DNA of 64,000 bases from Lampropedia aestuarii (GCF_004803635.1 NZ_SSWX01000007.1:1-64000); one strand, 5' to 3'. Counted from the first letter of the stretch, positions 10,572 to 19,255 are shown. Made by a program: numbers and translations. The notes: generated by a model not told the origin, from the sequence alone.

Positions 10572-11288
10572 ATGAACTACGCACAAGCATTCGAAAACCA
10601 AGTCATCGTCATCACTGGGGCTAGCGGTAATTTGGGGCGTGCTGTTGCAGACGCTTTTGCACAAGCGGGCGCCCGCAGAGTTTTGGTGGGTTTGAGTCAG
10701 GCCCAGCTCGAAGCAACTTTTGGCCCTAGCGATCAAGGCCAATTATTGCTTGCAGCCGATCTGACGCAGAAATCAGCAGGCCAGGCCGTTGTCGCGCAAG
10801 CGCTGGCCCAGTTTGGCCGCATTGATGTGCTGTGCAATGTCGCTGGCGGCTTCAGAATGGGGCCCGCTGTGCATGAAACTCCCGATGATGATTGGGAGTT
10901 TTTGTTTGCTTTGAACCTGCGTAGCGTGCTGCACATGGTGCAAGCCGTTGTGCCCGGCATGCTGGCGCAAGGCGCAGGCAAAATTGTCAATGTGGGTGCG
11001 TTTGCTGCCGCGCGTGGAGTGGCCCATATGGGGGCTTACACGGCCTCCAAAAGTGCACTGGCCCGTGTCACGGAAGCCATGTCGGGCGAGCTGCGTGAGC
11101 AAGGCATTAATGTGAACTGCGTGCTGCCCACCATCATCGATACGCCAGAAAACCGCAGTGCGATGCCCGATGCCGACCCTGCCCGCTGGGTGGATCCCGC
11201 CGACCTGGCTGCCGCGATTGTGTTTCTTGCCTCGCCCCAGGCGCGGGCGATTCATGGGGCTTGTTTGCCGGTGACTGGTCTGAGCTGA
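10572..11288 (+). CDS. Short-chain dehydrogenase/reductase (SDR)
   Basis: Classical SDR oxidoreductase of 238 residues with a Rossmann fold. The cofactor-binding motif TGASGNLG lies at about residues 15-22, the NAG-type motif is CNVAGG, and the catalytic YTASK has Tyr and Lys four residues apart. The substrate is unknown. The start chosen is ATG 10572 (MNYAQAF). An upstream in-frame ATG at 10449 would add 41 residues resembling a hydrophobic leader but without family support. It stands alone between the restriction island and cspA. Confidence 0.85.
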   Translation: MNYAQAFENQVIVITGASGNLGRAVADAFAQAGARRVLVGLSQAQLEATFGPSDQGQLLLAADLTQKSAGQAVVAQALAQFGRIDVLCNVAGGFRMGPAVHETPDDDWEFLFALNLRSVLHMVQAVVPGMLAQGAGKIVNVGAFAAARGVAHMGAYTASKSALARVTEAMSGELREQGINVNCVLPTIIDTPENRSAMPDADPARWVDPADLAAAIVFLASPQARAIHGACLPVTGLS

Positions 11289-11599
11289 TCAAGCTGGCTG
11301 TATCCGTGCAATAACACCAGTCCCGTTCAATCACGCTGGCGGTGGCGTACTGCTGCGCATCAATACATGCTGTATTCGCAGTCTTTTTACCATAACGTGT
11401 TATTTAAATGGCGAAAACAGGCGTGAACAGCAAAATCGGTGTAGTATTAGCGCGTTGATATGTGAAAGAGCATCCGCTCATAGGTTTTAGTGTGTTGTCC
11501 CTGACTCGTTGGGGGTTCGTTCGATTTCCCTTGAAGATTTTTTTCGCGTCTCTTCGCCAGACGCGTTTTGCGTTTTGGCAATCTTGAAAGGAAGTCACA

Positions 11600-11812
11600 A
11601 TGACTACACAAACCGGAACCGTTAAATGGTTCAACGATGCCAAAGGTTTTGGCTTTATCGCTCCTGACGATGGTGGCAAAGATTTGTTCGCCCACTTCCG
11701 CGAAATCCAAGGCGAAAACTTCAAAAGCTTGGCCGAAAACCAACGCGTTCAGTTCGAAGTGACGCAGGGCGCCAAAGGTCCACAGGCATCCAACATCCGT
11801 GATGCAAGCTGA
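11600..11812 (+). CDS. cspA: Cold-shock protein, CspA family
   Basis: Single cold-shock domain of 70 residues that binds single-stranded RNA and DNA and melts RNA structure. [15 protein letters not shown] contains RNP1 (KGFGFI), and DLFAHF is the RNP2 position, with Ala where many paralogues have Val. A consensus ribosome site (GAAAGGAAG) lies before the ATG. About 160 bases of leader precede it, a length compatible with the structured cold-responsive leaders of csp mRNAs. Paralogue identity (cspA, cspC or cspD) cannot be settled. A strong terminator follows. Confidence 0.93.
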   Translation: MTTQTGTVKWFNDAKGFGFIAPDDGGKDLFAHFREIQGENFKSLAENQRVQFEVTQGAKGPQASNIRDAS

Positions 11813-11871
11813 TGGTGATTGATCCGAGCAGGGCTTAGCGCCCTGTTTGGCGATCCTGGCCACAGGCCAAC

Positions 11872-11902
11872 AAAAAAGCGCGATTGGGTTCGCGCTTTTT
11901 TT
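11872..11902 (+). terminator. Rho-independent terminator after cspA
   Basis: Perfect stem AAAAAGCGCGA / TCGCGCTTTTT with a 6-base loop, followed by a T tract. It is about 60 bases after the cspA stop. A smaller hairpin (CAGGGC...GCCCTG) lies just before it. Confidence 0.88.
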
Positions 11903-12560
11903 ATCCAGCTTATGTGCCGCTTGCTGACTCCTTTTTGGCCTTTGTGACCTGCCGCTTAAGTGAGAGTGGGGATGGCAGGAGCAATGAAAACTATCTTTTT
12001 TGATTAAAAGATGTTATGCTATGCCGGCTTGTTTTAAGTTTGACCAGCAAGCAGCAGCAACAGCCTTATCCTGCGCTTTTTCGCCCCGTTCTGGGTTGTC
12101 TTTGGCCTCTTGCCACAGGCACACACATCAGCGTATTACATCCTCATTGCTTTATTGGCTTGAGCGATAACTGTTTTTGGCCGACATCATGCTCGGCGCG
12201 TGGCGAACCATCCTACAAAGCTCCCCCACCAACGCCAATGTGTATTGGCTAATAAGGATCGGCCTTGTCGCACTAGAGCTTCGTGCTCTTTTTATTATTT
12301 TGCAAAATTCACTCTCCCCAAATTATTCTTATATCTCTGGCCGGTACACCATTACCCCATCGGCCAAACCGCATCCTCATGCCATGGGCTTTTCAGCCAA
12401 GCTGTCGATTCGCAGCGGGCATGACACCTCCTCCCATGACCGTGTGTTTACGTTCGCGCCATGCTTTCGCTCTGAAGCTGCAGCGATGCGTTATGCACTT
12501 ACACACGCCTCACACTGGTTGTCGACCAGTGGCTCATCCAACTAAGCGAGAAGAAATCGT
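11903..12560. other. Intergenic region before infA
   Basis: About 650 bases without a supportable gene. Open frames of 74-122 codons exist on the plus strand, but they lack ribosome sites or family features and overlap each other in different frames. The stretch is more AT-rich than its surroundings. It may hold the infA promoter and leader. No riboswitch class is recognised. Confidence 0.5.
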
Positions 12561-12830
12561 ATGGCAAAAGAAGAATTGATTGAAATGTCTGGCCAAATCA
12601 TGGAAGTACTGCCAGATGCACGTTACCGAGTCACTTTGGATAACGGCCATGAATTGGTCGCCTATACAGGCGGCAAGATGCGCAAGTTCCGTATCCGCAT
12701 TTTGGCTGGCGATAAGGTCACTCTGGAAATGTCTCCTTATGACTTGACTAAGGGCCGCATTACCTTCCGCCATCTTGAGCCACGTGCTGGTGGCGCACCA
12801 AGGCCTCCCCAGCGCCAAAACCGCCGCTAA
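12561..12830 (+). CDS. infA: Translation initiation factor IF-1
   Basis: S1-like OB-fold protein that occupies the ribosomal A site during initiation with IF-2 and IF-3. The hallmark pieces are present: [41 protein letters not shown]. The body of about 72 residues is extended by a basic, proline-rich tail ([16 protein letters not shown]) to 89 residues, as in one of the betaproteobacterial IF-1 paralogues. It lies upstream of an RRM protein rather than in the ribosomal protein operon, so a second infA probably exists elsewhere (inference). Confidence 0.95.
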   Translation: MAKEELIEMSGQIMEVLPDARYRVTLDNGHELVAYTGGKMRKFRIRILAGDKVTLEMSPYDLTKGRITFRHLEPRAGGAPRPPQRQNRR

Positions 12831-12843
12831 TCACTCGCAAGTT

Positions 12844-12881
12844 TTAGAACGTGTTTGCATTGCATGCAAACGCGTTCTTAG
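12844..12881. repeat. Palindrome after infA, related to the repeat-family ends
   Basis: TTAGAACGTGTTTGCAT pairs with ATGCAAACGCGTTCTTA across a 3-base loop, with one mismatch. The arms match the AAGAACGTGTTTA-type ends of the repeat at 61850-62120, so this may be a minimal copy made only of termini. It could also act as a transcription or mRNA 3'-end hairpin for infA, although no T tract follows. Confidence 0.6.
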
Positions 12882-12951
12882 GCATTTCTGTCGCTTATCG
12901 CACCTCATCGGGGGTGGGCGAATCGATTCAACGCATACAAGGAAATATCCC

Positions 12952-13242
12952 ATGCAACACAAACTCTACGTGGGCAACCTGCCTTATTCTTTTGGCAACC
13001 AAGACCTGGAAGAGCAATTCTCTGCCTTTGGCTCTGTGCAATCTGCCATCGTTTTGCAAGACCGTGAAACCGGTCGTTCCAAAGGTTTTGGCTTTGTCGA
13101 AATGGGCTCTGCCGCTGAAGCGCAAGCCGCTATCAGTGGTTTGCATGGCAAAGAAGTCAATGGCCGCGCATTGGTGGTCAACGAAGCCCGTCCGCAAGAG
13201 CCACGCTCCTCCGGCGGTGGTTTCGGTGGTCGCCGCTACTAA
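12952..13242 (+). CDS. RNA-binding protein with one RRM domain
   Basis: Small protein (96 residues) consisting of one RNA recognition motif and a glycine/arginine-rich tail (SSGGGFGGRRY). RNP2 is LYVGNL near the N-terminus and RNP1 is KGFGFVEM near residue 45. Such proteins in proteobacteria and cyanobacteria are often cold-induced RNA chaperones. Its position close to cspA and infA suggests a shared role in translation at low temperature. The start is ATG 12952 with AAGGAAAT upstream, and the longer frame from 12775 overlaps infA. Confidence 0.93.
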   Translation: MQHKLYVGNLPYSFGNQDLEEQFSAFGSVQSAIVLQDRETGRSKGFGFVEMGSAAEAQAAISGLHGKEVNGRALVVNEARPQEPRSSGGGFGGRRY

Positions 13243-13646
13243 GCCACAATCCCAATGAGGCCGTGCTGAATGGCATCTGTTCAGTCTCTCGCGGCCATTT
13301 TCAATGGCACCCTGTGCCATTGATTGCCAGGGTTGAAAAAATGGGTTCTTGCAATGACAGGCCCATACAGGCTCTTAAACGAAAGCCTGAGCGGATTCAA
13401 TACAGCTGCGCCCAAACGAAGGCCCATTGGCTATTTTGCTTGCGTGCGAATTGATGCTGCTGACAGCAATTTGGACCATGCTGTGTCAGACCGATGCTCC
13501 AATCTCTGGAGGCAATGGCAGGTTATAACAATCCTCAACATGCGTGGATGGCCGTTTTTTGAGCCTAGTACGATTGTTGGAAGCCTGAGCAGGTTGTAAG
13601 ACCGATAGAATTTGAGCGCGACTTTCGCAAGCACTCAAGGGCCATT
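13243..13646. other. Intergenic region with a short palindrome
   Basis: About 400 bases between the RRM gene and the next small gene. A perfect 9-base inverted repeat CAATGGCAC / GTGCCATTG with a 3-base loop lies at 13303-13323 and could be the end of the RRM transcript, although no T tract follows. Nothing else is recognisable. Confidence 0.45.
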
Positions 13647-13940
13647 ATGTCTCAGCTGACCGTTACTCTCAAAGACTTCCCCGATATCGACGACCGTAAC
13701 AAGGAGCTGGCGGAGCGCAAGTTCATGCAGTCACTTGAAAAAAGCTTCCCCAGTGCAGAGGCCTTGTTGGCTGCTTTCAAAATATTCCAGGATGCTAGTG
13801 AGGGCGGTGATGCCAACTTGACCGGGCCAGAGCTGCAGCAAGCCCAGCAGTTTTACAAAGCATTTGATAAAGCCCGTCAAGCAGGTTTTCAGCATCTAGG
13901 TGGCGGAGAAGAAGCGTATTTCGACGTGCGCTTAGCGTGA
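13647..13940 (+). CDS. Conserved small protein of unknown function
   Basis: Encodes 97 mostly helical, soluble residues (MSQLTVTLKDFPDIDDRNKE...) without signal peptide or membrane segment. The central part FPSAEALLAAFKIFQDASEGGD is amphipathic and a glycine-rich turn (HLGGGEEAYFDV) lies near the end. I do not recognise the family. A weak AAGGG precedes the ATG. Codon use resembles the neighbouring genes, so it is likely real. Confidence 0.65.
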   Translation: MSQLTVTLKDFPDIDDRNKELAERKFMQSLEKSFPSAEALLAAFKIFQDASEGGDANLTGPELQQAQQFYKAFDKARQAGFQHLGGGEEAYFDVRLA

Positions 13941-14119
13941 TGTGCTGGTAGCTTCAATGTGCGAGCTGCCATCTTGAATCAATTCACTGCATTGGGCTGC
14001 CCAGAGACTGTTGCGGTGGGGTAGCTGCGTCTGGGGTTTGGAGTGGCTCGGTCTACGCTTTATTTATGCAACAAAGCCGATACGCGGGGCGTGGCCGAGA
14101 TGAATTCGCTGTTTGAGGT

Positions 14120-14689
14120 TTATTGAGCGACTTTCAACTTCTGGGTATCCTCAATGCCTTCAATATCCTCAAGCTCAAATTCATCATCATCGGTTTTCTC
14201 TGGCTCAGGAGTGAATGGGGGCACGAGGTATTTCTGACCGAATTTCTCGCAGTAATCAATAGCTGCTTTGGCTTGTGAGTGTTTGAGTGCGGTGGAACTT
14301 ATCATAACTGCGTCCTCATCGACTGAATTCTTTAGATCGGAGGCAGGGGAGAAAAACAGAGTGAGGGATTGCTCACGAGATAGCTCGCCTTCAGAGCCTC
14401 TCCACCAATAAAGTCGATCTTTATTTTCCCAAATAACCATAGTTAGTGGTTTGCCGTCTGAGAATATAAAACCAGATGCGCAGAAGCTGTTATTAAGCTC
14501 AGATGCCTTGCTGTTGGAAATTAAATTTTTTAGTTCGAGATTGATCAGATCAAACCGTTCATGCTCGATAGGACTAAAGCGCTGGACAGGAATGTCTGAA
14601 AATATGGGCGGATAGGAAATTTTTTCTGCCCAGGCATGACTAGCCAAAGCTATTACAAGAATCCCTTTTGCAACGAAATGCCATTTCAT
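14120..14689 (-). CDS. Secreted hypothetical protein, possible immunity partner
   Basis: Encodes 189 residues with a clear Sec signal peptide (MKWHFVAKGILVIALASHAWA, cleavage after AWA). The mature protein would lie in the periplasm and ends in a very acidic tail (EKTDDDEFELEDIEGIEDT). It starts 15 bases after the larger gene upstream, so the two are co-transcribed. Together with the upstream protein's resemblance to cell-wall hydrolases, this suggests an effector-immunity pair in which this protein protects the producer's periplasm (inference). The gene is AT-richer than the flanking housekeeping genes. No family is recognised. Confidence 0.7.
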   Translation of the reverse strand: MKWHFVAKGILVIALASHAWAEKISYPPIFSDIPVQRFSPIEHERFDLINLELKNLISNSKASELNNSFCASGFIFSDGKPLTMVIWENKDRLYWWRGSEGELSREQSLTLFFSPASDLKNSVDEDAVMISSTALKHSQAKAAIDYCEKFGQKYLVPPFTPEPEKTDDDEFELEDIEGIEDTQKLKVAQ

Positions 14690-14704
14690 TTTGAATTTCC
14701 CAAT

Positions 14705-15586
14705 TTACGGTTTTGCAGGGTTTTGTGGATTTTTAAGATAGCTATTGCTTAATGAGAAAAAAAACTGTCCAGCTAAAGCTAGTCTTTGTGTTGCATAAGC
14801 TGATGGGGGATCGGAACGCGCAGTTCGCCAGAAGATTAAAGAGGATTCTGTGATAGTTGATGATTGAGTAGGCCGTGAAGCAATCTCAATCGCTTTTTCT
14901 ACATGCGCTCTTGTCTTATCAAAGAAGCCGTGAGTGCCGTCATTTGCTATCTCAAAAATTTTCGTAATAACATCGAGCTGTTTTTCGTCTGGTGCACTCC
15001 TTGCACCATCAAAGCCTGCAAACTGTGGGAGGCGTGCTCGCCCACAAGTATTGGCTTGTACAACGCCGCGCATGTCGTTAGTTGTAGGGTTACATGCAAC
15101 ATAGCTGCGTAATAATTCAGAGGAATTTGCAGCGGAAAGTCGGTTGTCTAGAACTTCTCGCATTAGCTCCATAGCTCGAAAGACATCAGTCCCATCCCCG
15201 TAATCGAGTGAGTTGGGCGTGATGCTCTCAGCCAAAAGTAACTGAGCAACGATACCAACCTCACTTCCAAAGTTGGGTAAAACTATTTTCGGCAGAATAT
15301 TAATCCTAAAAGACGCCCCCACGCTGTTGTTGTCCGGCGAGTGCGCACTGATGGTGATTAATTTGGCTGTGCCAGAATCACTTACATCCAACGTAATGAT
15401 CTGCTCTCGTTGTTTGTCGTTGGGTCTTTGTTGAATCTTGATGAGAGGACTTGAGCTTCTAACCTGATAGTGGGATGCTTTTCCACCCTTGACCACACCA
15501 TCTAGCTTGAGGCGTAGCGTGTTGCCTTGCACTAAATCTATTGTTCCCGTTACTTCCCTGCCATTGGATCGTCGAAAGCTGGACAT
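14705..15586 (-). CDS. Putative cell-wall-hydrolase-like effector
   Basis: Encodes 293 residues from the ATG at 15586, which follows GAGGGAAAG. The N-terminal 110 residues are beta-rich. The C-terminal part contains VAQLLLAESITP, AMELMREVLDNRL, LPQFAGFDG and LIFWRTA. The pattern of a glutamate on a helix followed by VLDNRL resembles SleB-type peptidoglycan hydrolases and related proteins found near type VI secretion genes. No signal peptide is present, consistent with export by a contractile system if it is an effector. The partner downstream is periplasmic. Low GC and the neighbouring tRNA gene suggest acquisition by transfer. Function is inferred from motif pattern only. Confidence 0.6.
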   Translation of the reverse strand: MSSFRRSNGREVTGTIDLVQGNTLRLKLDGVVKGGKASHYQVRSSSPLIKIQQRPNDKQREQIITLDVSDSGTAKLITISAHSPDNNSVGASFRINILPKIVLPNFGSEVGIVAQLLLAESITPNSLDYGDGTDVFRAMELMREVLDNRLSAANSSELLRSYVACNPTTNDMRGVVQANTCGRARLPQFAGFDGARSAPDEKQLDVITKIFEIANDGTHGFFDKTRAHVEKAIEIASRPTQSSTITESSLIFWRTARSDPPSAYATQRLALAGQFFFSLSNSYLKNPQNPAKP

Positions 15587-15790
15587 TTCTTTCCCTCGTG
15601 TGTTTTTGCCTTGGATTGCAGATCGCAAACTGGCTTGAAAACATAGTAAGGGAGTGGGCGCACGTTGTGCCGTGCTTTGGCATTTGTTGACACTGATGTA
15701 ATTTGGGGAGTGCTTTGATAGCCGTTTTGAGTCGTTCCCGCGAAAGATTTGACTTCCTGCGAGCACTGTGCCGGGTTGTTGTGGACAAGA

Positions 15791-15822
15791 AAAAGCCTCT
15801 TCACAGTCAATTTTGAAGAGGC
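15791..15822 (-). terminator. Rho-independent terminator after tRNA-Arg
   Basis: On the minus strand GCCTCTTCA pairs with TGAAGAGGC across a short loop, followed by TTTTT. It lies about 90 bases downstream of the tRNA gene on the same strand and would end that transcript. Confidence 0.8.
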
Positions 15823-15909
15823 AGAGGGCTTGGAGTTTTGAATTTTGTCCCGCTCCTGCCCAGAAATGGAATTTCAGCAGCGCAAGCCATTGAATAAAAA
15901 CGGTAATTT

Positions 15910-15984
15910 TGGTATCCCGAACAGGAATCGAACCTGTATCTCAACCTTAGGAGGGTCGCGTTCTATCCATTGAACTACCAGGAC
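15910..15984 (-). tRNA. tRNA-Arg (anticodon CCT)
   Basis: The minus strand folds as a complete tRNA of 75 bases with encoded CCA. It has acceptor GTCCTGG, D-arm TTCAATGGATAGAA, anticodon stem CGACC/GGTTG around the loop CTCCTAA (anticodon CCT, plus-strand 15949-15951), and T-arm CAGGTTCGATTCCTG. It decodes AGG. The acceptor stem has several G-U pairs but is otherwise regular. Confidence 0.93.
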
Positions 15985-16106
15985 ACTGGGCGCGGTAAAC
16001 GTGCCCGAATGTAGACGATGGAGGCGCTCCAAGCCAAGAGGCGCTCCCATCCACAGTTGCGATTGTAGCGGCTTCGCGCGATCTTTGGCAGCAATTGCGC
16101 GCAGTT

Positions 16107-16131
16107 GGTATGGCCCGCATGGGGCCATACC
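16107..16131 (-). terminator. Strong hairpin downstream of the nitronate monooxygenase gene
   Basis: Perfect 10-base arms GGTATGGCCC and GGGCCATACC with a 5-base loop, about 55 bases after the stop. No T tract follows, so it may stabilise the mRNA end rather than terminate by itself. Confidence 0.5.
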
Positions 16132-16186
16132 GGTTTGACTGCACAGCGGCTATCCCAAGCAGGCTGCGCGCGCAGTATGGTGACTT

Positions 16187-17149
16187 TTAGCCCAGCAAAC
16201 GTTGGCGTGCCGCTTGGTATTGCGCTTCGAGTTGGTCGACGAAGCCTGCGGCGGACTGTACTTTGTGGATCGCACCAATGCCTTGGCCGCAGCCCCAAAT
16301 ATCGCGCCAGGCTTTGCTTTTGCTCGAGGAGCCTGAACCGAAATTCATATCGCTGTGCTTGCCATCTGGCAGGTTGTCGGGGTCCATGCCCGCAGCGCGA
16401 ATGCTTGGGGCCAGGTAGTTGCCGTGTACGCCAGTGAACAGGCTCGAATACACAATGTCGTCTGAGTTGTAGTCCACCAAGGCTTGTTTGTATTCAGGCG
16501 AGGCCTGGGCTTCGTCGGTGGCAATAAAGGCCGAGCCGATGTAGGCGAAGTCGGCGCCCATCGCTTGGGCGGCCAGTACCGCATCACCAGTGGCAATTGC
16601 GCCTGACAGGGCCAATGGGCCATCAAACCAGGCTCGGATTTCCTGGATCAGCGCGAACGGGCTTTTCACGCCAGCGTGGCCGCCTGCGCCAGCCGCCACC
16701 GCAATCAGGCCATCGGCACCTTTTTCAATCGCTTTTTTGGCAAACTTGTCATTGATGACGTCGTGAAACACCACGCCACCATAGCTGTGCGCTGCTTCGT
16801 TGATTTCAGGCCGTGCGCCCAGCGAGGTGATGATGATTGGCACCTTGTATTTGACGCACAAGGCCATGTCGTGCTCCAGGCGGTCATTGCTTTTGTGCAC
16901 GATCTGGTTGATGGCGAAGGGTGCTGCTGGTTTGTTCGGGTGGTTGGCGTTGTACTCGGCCAGGCCTTCGGTGATTTCTTTAAGCCATTCTTCAAACATT
17001 TCGGCCGGTCTGGCATTCAATGAGGGCATGGAGCCGACGATGCCCGCTTTGCATTGCGCCAAAACCAGTTTGGGATTGCTGATGATGAACAGTGGCGAGC
17101 CAATCACAGGCAGGCGAAGGTTGTGCAAAGCGGCTGGGATGCGGGGCAT
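16187..17149 (-). CDS. Nitronate monooxygenase-family flavoprotein
   Basis: FMN-dependent TIM-barrel enzyme (320 residues) of the 2-nitropropane dioxygenase / nitronate monooxygenase family, which oxidises alkyl nitronates. Typical blocks are PVIGSPLFIISNP, IITSLGARPEI, GADGLIAVAAGAGGHAG (phosphate and flavin binding), LSGAIATGDAV and GADFAYIGSAFIATDEA. The start at 17149 follows CAAGGAGAC. An in-frame extension to 17407 lacks family sequence. It is transcribed alone. FabK-type enoyl reductases are related, but the AGGHAG region and the ALSGAIATG block favour the nitronate class. Confidence 0.88.
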   Translation of the reverse strand: MPRIPAALHNLRLPVIGSPLFIISNPKLVLAQCKAGIVGSMPSLNARPAEMFEEWLKEITEGLAEYNANHPNKPAAPFAINQIVHKSNDRLEHDMALCVKYKVPIIITSLGARPEINEAAHSYGGVVFHDVINDKFAKKAIEKGADGLIAVAAGAGGHAGVKSPFALIQEIRAWFDGPLALSGAIATGDAVLAAQAMGADFAYIGSAFIATDEAQASPEYKQALVDYNSDDIVYSSLFTGVHGNYLAPSIRAAGMDPDNLPDGKHSDMNFGSGSSSKSKAWRDIWGCGQGIGAIHKVQSAAGFVDQLEAQYQAARQRLLG

Positions 17150-17479
17150 GCGGGTGTCTCCTTGTTGGGTGCGCACGAATTGCTGGTTGCGCACATGCAT
17201 ATAAAAATGGCGTAGCGTGTCCAATGCTACCAATGTAGCGGTGCTGGCTATTGCACGCAATTGCAGTCGGGCCGTTGGCTGTTCTTTGCGTGACAGCGCC
17301 TGCGCATGGAAAGCTATGCACAGCTCCTTGCTGTGGGCTGAGCCTGGCCTCAGGCGATAGGCTGTGCAAGTCTTTTTTTGCCTATAGCGGTGGCTATGGC
17401 CTTCCAAAGACGCCTGGCGGCTTACCCTGGTATCGCCGGCTTTCCAACAACGTTGGCAGGGCTTTCCTGGATAGACGTG

Positions 17480-17537
17480 AAAAAGGCCGCCGCCTCCAGA
17501 ACCTCTGATTCAAGCAGGTTCTTTGTGGCCGCGGCCT
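17480..17537 (-). terminator. Rho-independent terminator after the ETF-QO gene
   Basis: On the minus strand a nested stem is visible (GGCCGC...GCGGCC outside, AGAACCT...AGGTTCT inside), followed by TTTTT. It follows immediately after the palindrome at 17539-17577. Confidence 0.78.
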
Positions 17538-17538
17538 G

Positions 17539-17577
17539 ACACCGACATGTAAGCTCGCTGAGCTTACATGTCGGTGT
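17539..17577. repeat. Perfect 18-base inverted repeat across the ETF-QO stop codon
   Basis: Arms ACACCGACATGTAAGCTC and GAGCTTACATGTCGGTGT are perfectly complementary with a 3-base loop. The ETF-QO stop codon TAA lies inside one arm, so the last codons are part of the hairpin. It is followed by an ordinary terminator. Confidence 0.9.
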
Positions 17578-19255
17578 AGTTGGGCCCGCCGCCGCCTTCT
17601 GGTGCGACCCAGACGATGTTTTGCGTCGGGTCTTTGATGTCGCAGGTTTTGCAATGCACGCAGTTTTGCGCGTTGATTTGCAGGCGTTTGCCATCCTCGC
17701 CTGCGGCGTCGTCAACGAACTCATACACACCGGCAGGGCAGTAGCGCGACTCAGGGCCGGCAAACTTGCGCCAGTTGATCTCGACTGGCACGCTGGCGTT
17801 TTTGAGCGTCAAGTGTGCAGGCTGGTTTTCGCCGTGGTTGGTGTTGCTGATGAATACGCTGGAGAGGCGGTCAAACGTGATCTTGCCATCCGGTTTCGGG
17901 TAGTCGATTTTGGCGCATTCAGCCGCGGGCTTCAGGAACGTGTAGTCAGGTGCTGGATTTTTGAGTGTCCATGGCGGCGTTTTGACGCCGATTTTGGGCA
18001 GCAGCCAGTGCTCGATACCGGTCATCAACATGCCAACGGTGCGGCCTTTTTTGAACCAGGGCTTGAAGTTGCTGGCTGCTTTGAGCTCCTGGTGCAGCCA
18101 GCTTTTCTCAAAGGCTTCAGGGTAGGCTGTGAGTTCATCGCGCTGGCGGCCTGCTGCGACAGCCTCAAACAAGGCGTCGGCCACCAGCATGCCACTTTTG
18201 ATCGCTGCGTGACTGCCTTTGATGCGGCTGGCGTTCAGATAGCCGGCGTTGCAGCCAATCAAGGCGCCGCCTGGGAAGATGGTTTTAGGCAGGCTGGGGA
18301 TGCCGCCGTTGTTGATCGCGCGCGCGCCATAGCCCAGGCGCTTGCCGCCCTCAATGTGCTGCAAGATGGATGGGTGCTTTTTCCAGCGCTGCATCTCTTC
18401 AAACGGGCTCAGCCATGGGTTTTTGTAGTCCAAGCCGATCACAAAGCCCAGCGTGACTTTGTTGTCTTCCATGTGGTAGAGAAAGCCACCCCCAAAAGTG
18501 TCCTTGTCCATTGGCCAGCCGGCAGTGTGCACGACCAGACCGGGCTTGGCTTTGTCAGCCGGGATCTCCCACAGCTCTTTGATGCCAATGCCAAAGCTTT
18601 GCGGCGCTTTGCCGTCTTGCAAGTTGTAGCGTGCCAGCAGCTGGCGGCCCAGTTGGCCGCGTGCGCCTTCGGCAAAAACCGTGTACTTGGCATGCAGCTC
18701 CATGCCCAGCTGGAATTCGCCGGTGGGCTCGCCATCTTTGCCAATGCCCATATTGCCAGTTGCAATCCCTTTGACTGCACCTTGCTCGTCATACAGCACT
18801 TCGGTGGCAGCAAAGCCAGGGAAAATCTCCACGCCCAATGCTTCGGCTTGCGCGCCCAGCCAGCGCACCACGTTACCTAGGCTGATGACGTAATTGCCTT
18901 CGTTGTGGAAATTATTAGGCACCAAGGCCGCAGGGGTTTTTGTTGCGCCGGTTTCGCTCAGCAGCAGCACTTCATCGGCACTGACAGCCTGGTTCAGGGG
19001 CGCGCCTTTTTCTTTCCAGTCAGGGATCAGCTCAGACAGCGCAATTGGGTCCATCACTGCACCAGACAGAATGTGCGCGCCAGGCTCAGAGCCTTTTTCC
19101 AGCACGACCACATTGATTTCTTGTTCTTTTTCTGCGGCCAATTGCTTGAGGCGGATGGCTGTGGACAGGCCAGCGGGTCCGCCGCCAACGATCACCACGT
19201 CGTATTCCATGGATTCACGTGGGCCGTATTGGGCGAGGATCTCTTCGTTTGTCAT
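17564..19255 (-). CDS. Electron transfer flavoprotein-ubiquinone oxidoreductase
   Basis: Inner-membrane-associated enzyme (563 residues) that passes electrons from reduced ETF, for example from acyl-CoA dehydrogenases, to ubiquinone. The N-terminal FAD motif is VVIVGGGPAGL near residues 20-30. The ubiquinone-binding middle part includes LGFVIGLDYKNPWL. The C-terminal 4Fe-4S cluster ligands appear as YCPAGVYEF and NCVHCKTCDIKDP. Length matches the family. AGGAA precedes the ATG. The ETF subunits are not in the window. A nitronate monooxygenase on the same strand downstream is separated by a terminator. Confidence 0.96.
   Translation of the reverse strand: MTNEEILAQYGPRESMEYDVVIVGGGPAGLSTAIRLKQLAAEKEQEINVVVLEKGSEPGAHILSGAVMDPIALSELIPDWKEKGAPLNQAVSADEVLLLSETGATKTPAALVPNNFHNEGNYVISLGNVVRWLGAQAEALGVEIFPGFAATEVLYDEQGAVKGIATGNMGIGKDGEPTGEFQLGMELHAKYTVFAEGARGQLGRQLLARYNLQDGKAPQSFGIGIKELWEIPADKAKPGLVVHTAGWPMDKDTFGGGFLYHMEDNKVTLGFVIGLDYKNPWLSPFEEMQRWKKHPSILQHIEGGKRLGYGARAINNGGIPSLPKTIFPGGALIGCNAGYLNASRIKGSHAAIKSGMLVADALFEAVAAGRQRDELTAYPEAFEKSWLHQELKAASNFKPWFKKGRTVGMLMTGIEHWLLPKIGVKTPPWTLKNPAPDYTFLKPAAECAKIDYPKPDGKITFDRLSSVFISNTNHGENQPAHLTLKNASVPVEINWRKFAGPESRYCPAGVYEFVDDAAGEDGKRLQINAQNCVHCKTCDIKDPTQNIVWVAPEGGGGPNYTDM

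Noticed and set aside
12016-12579. Overlapping frames of up to 122 codons before infA
   Set aside because: Three frames are open together, none has a ribosome site or family features, and the region is better read as leader or promoter DNA.
17621-18880. Open frame of 419 codons on the plus strand
   Set aside because: It is antisense to the well-supported ETF-QO gene. High GC codon use keeps the opposite frame open. No family motif is seen.
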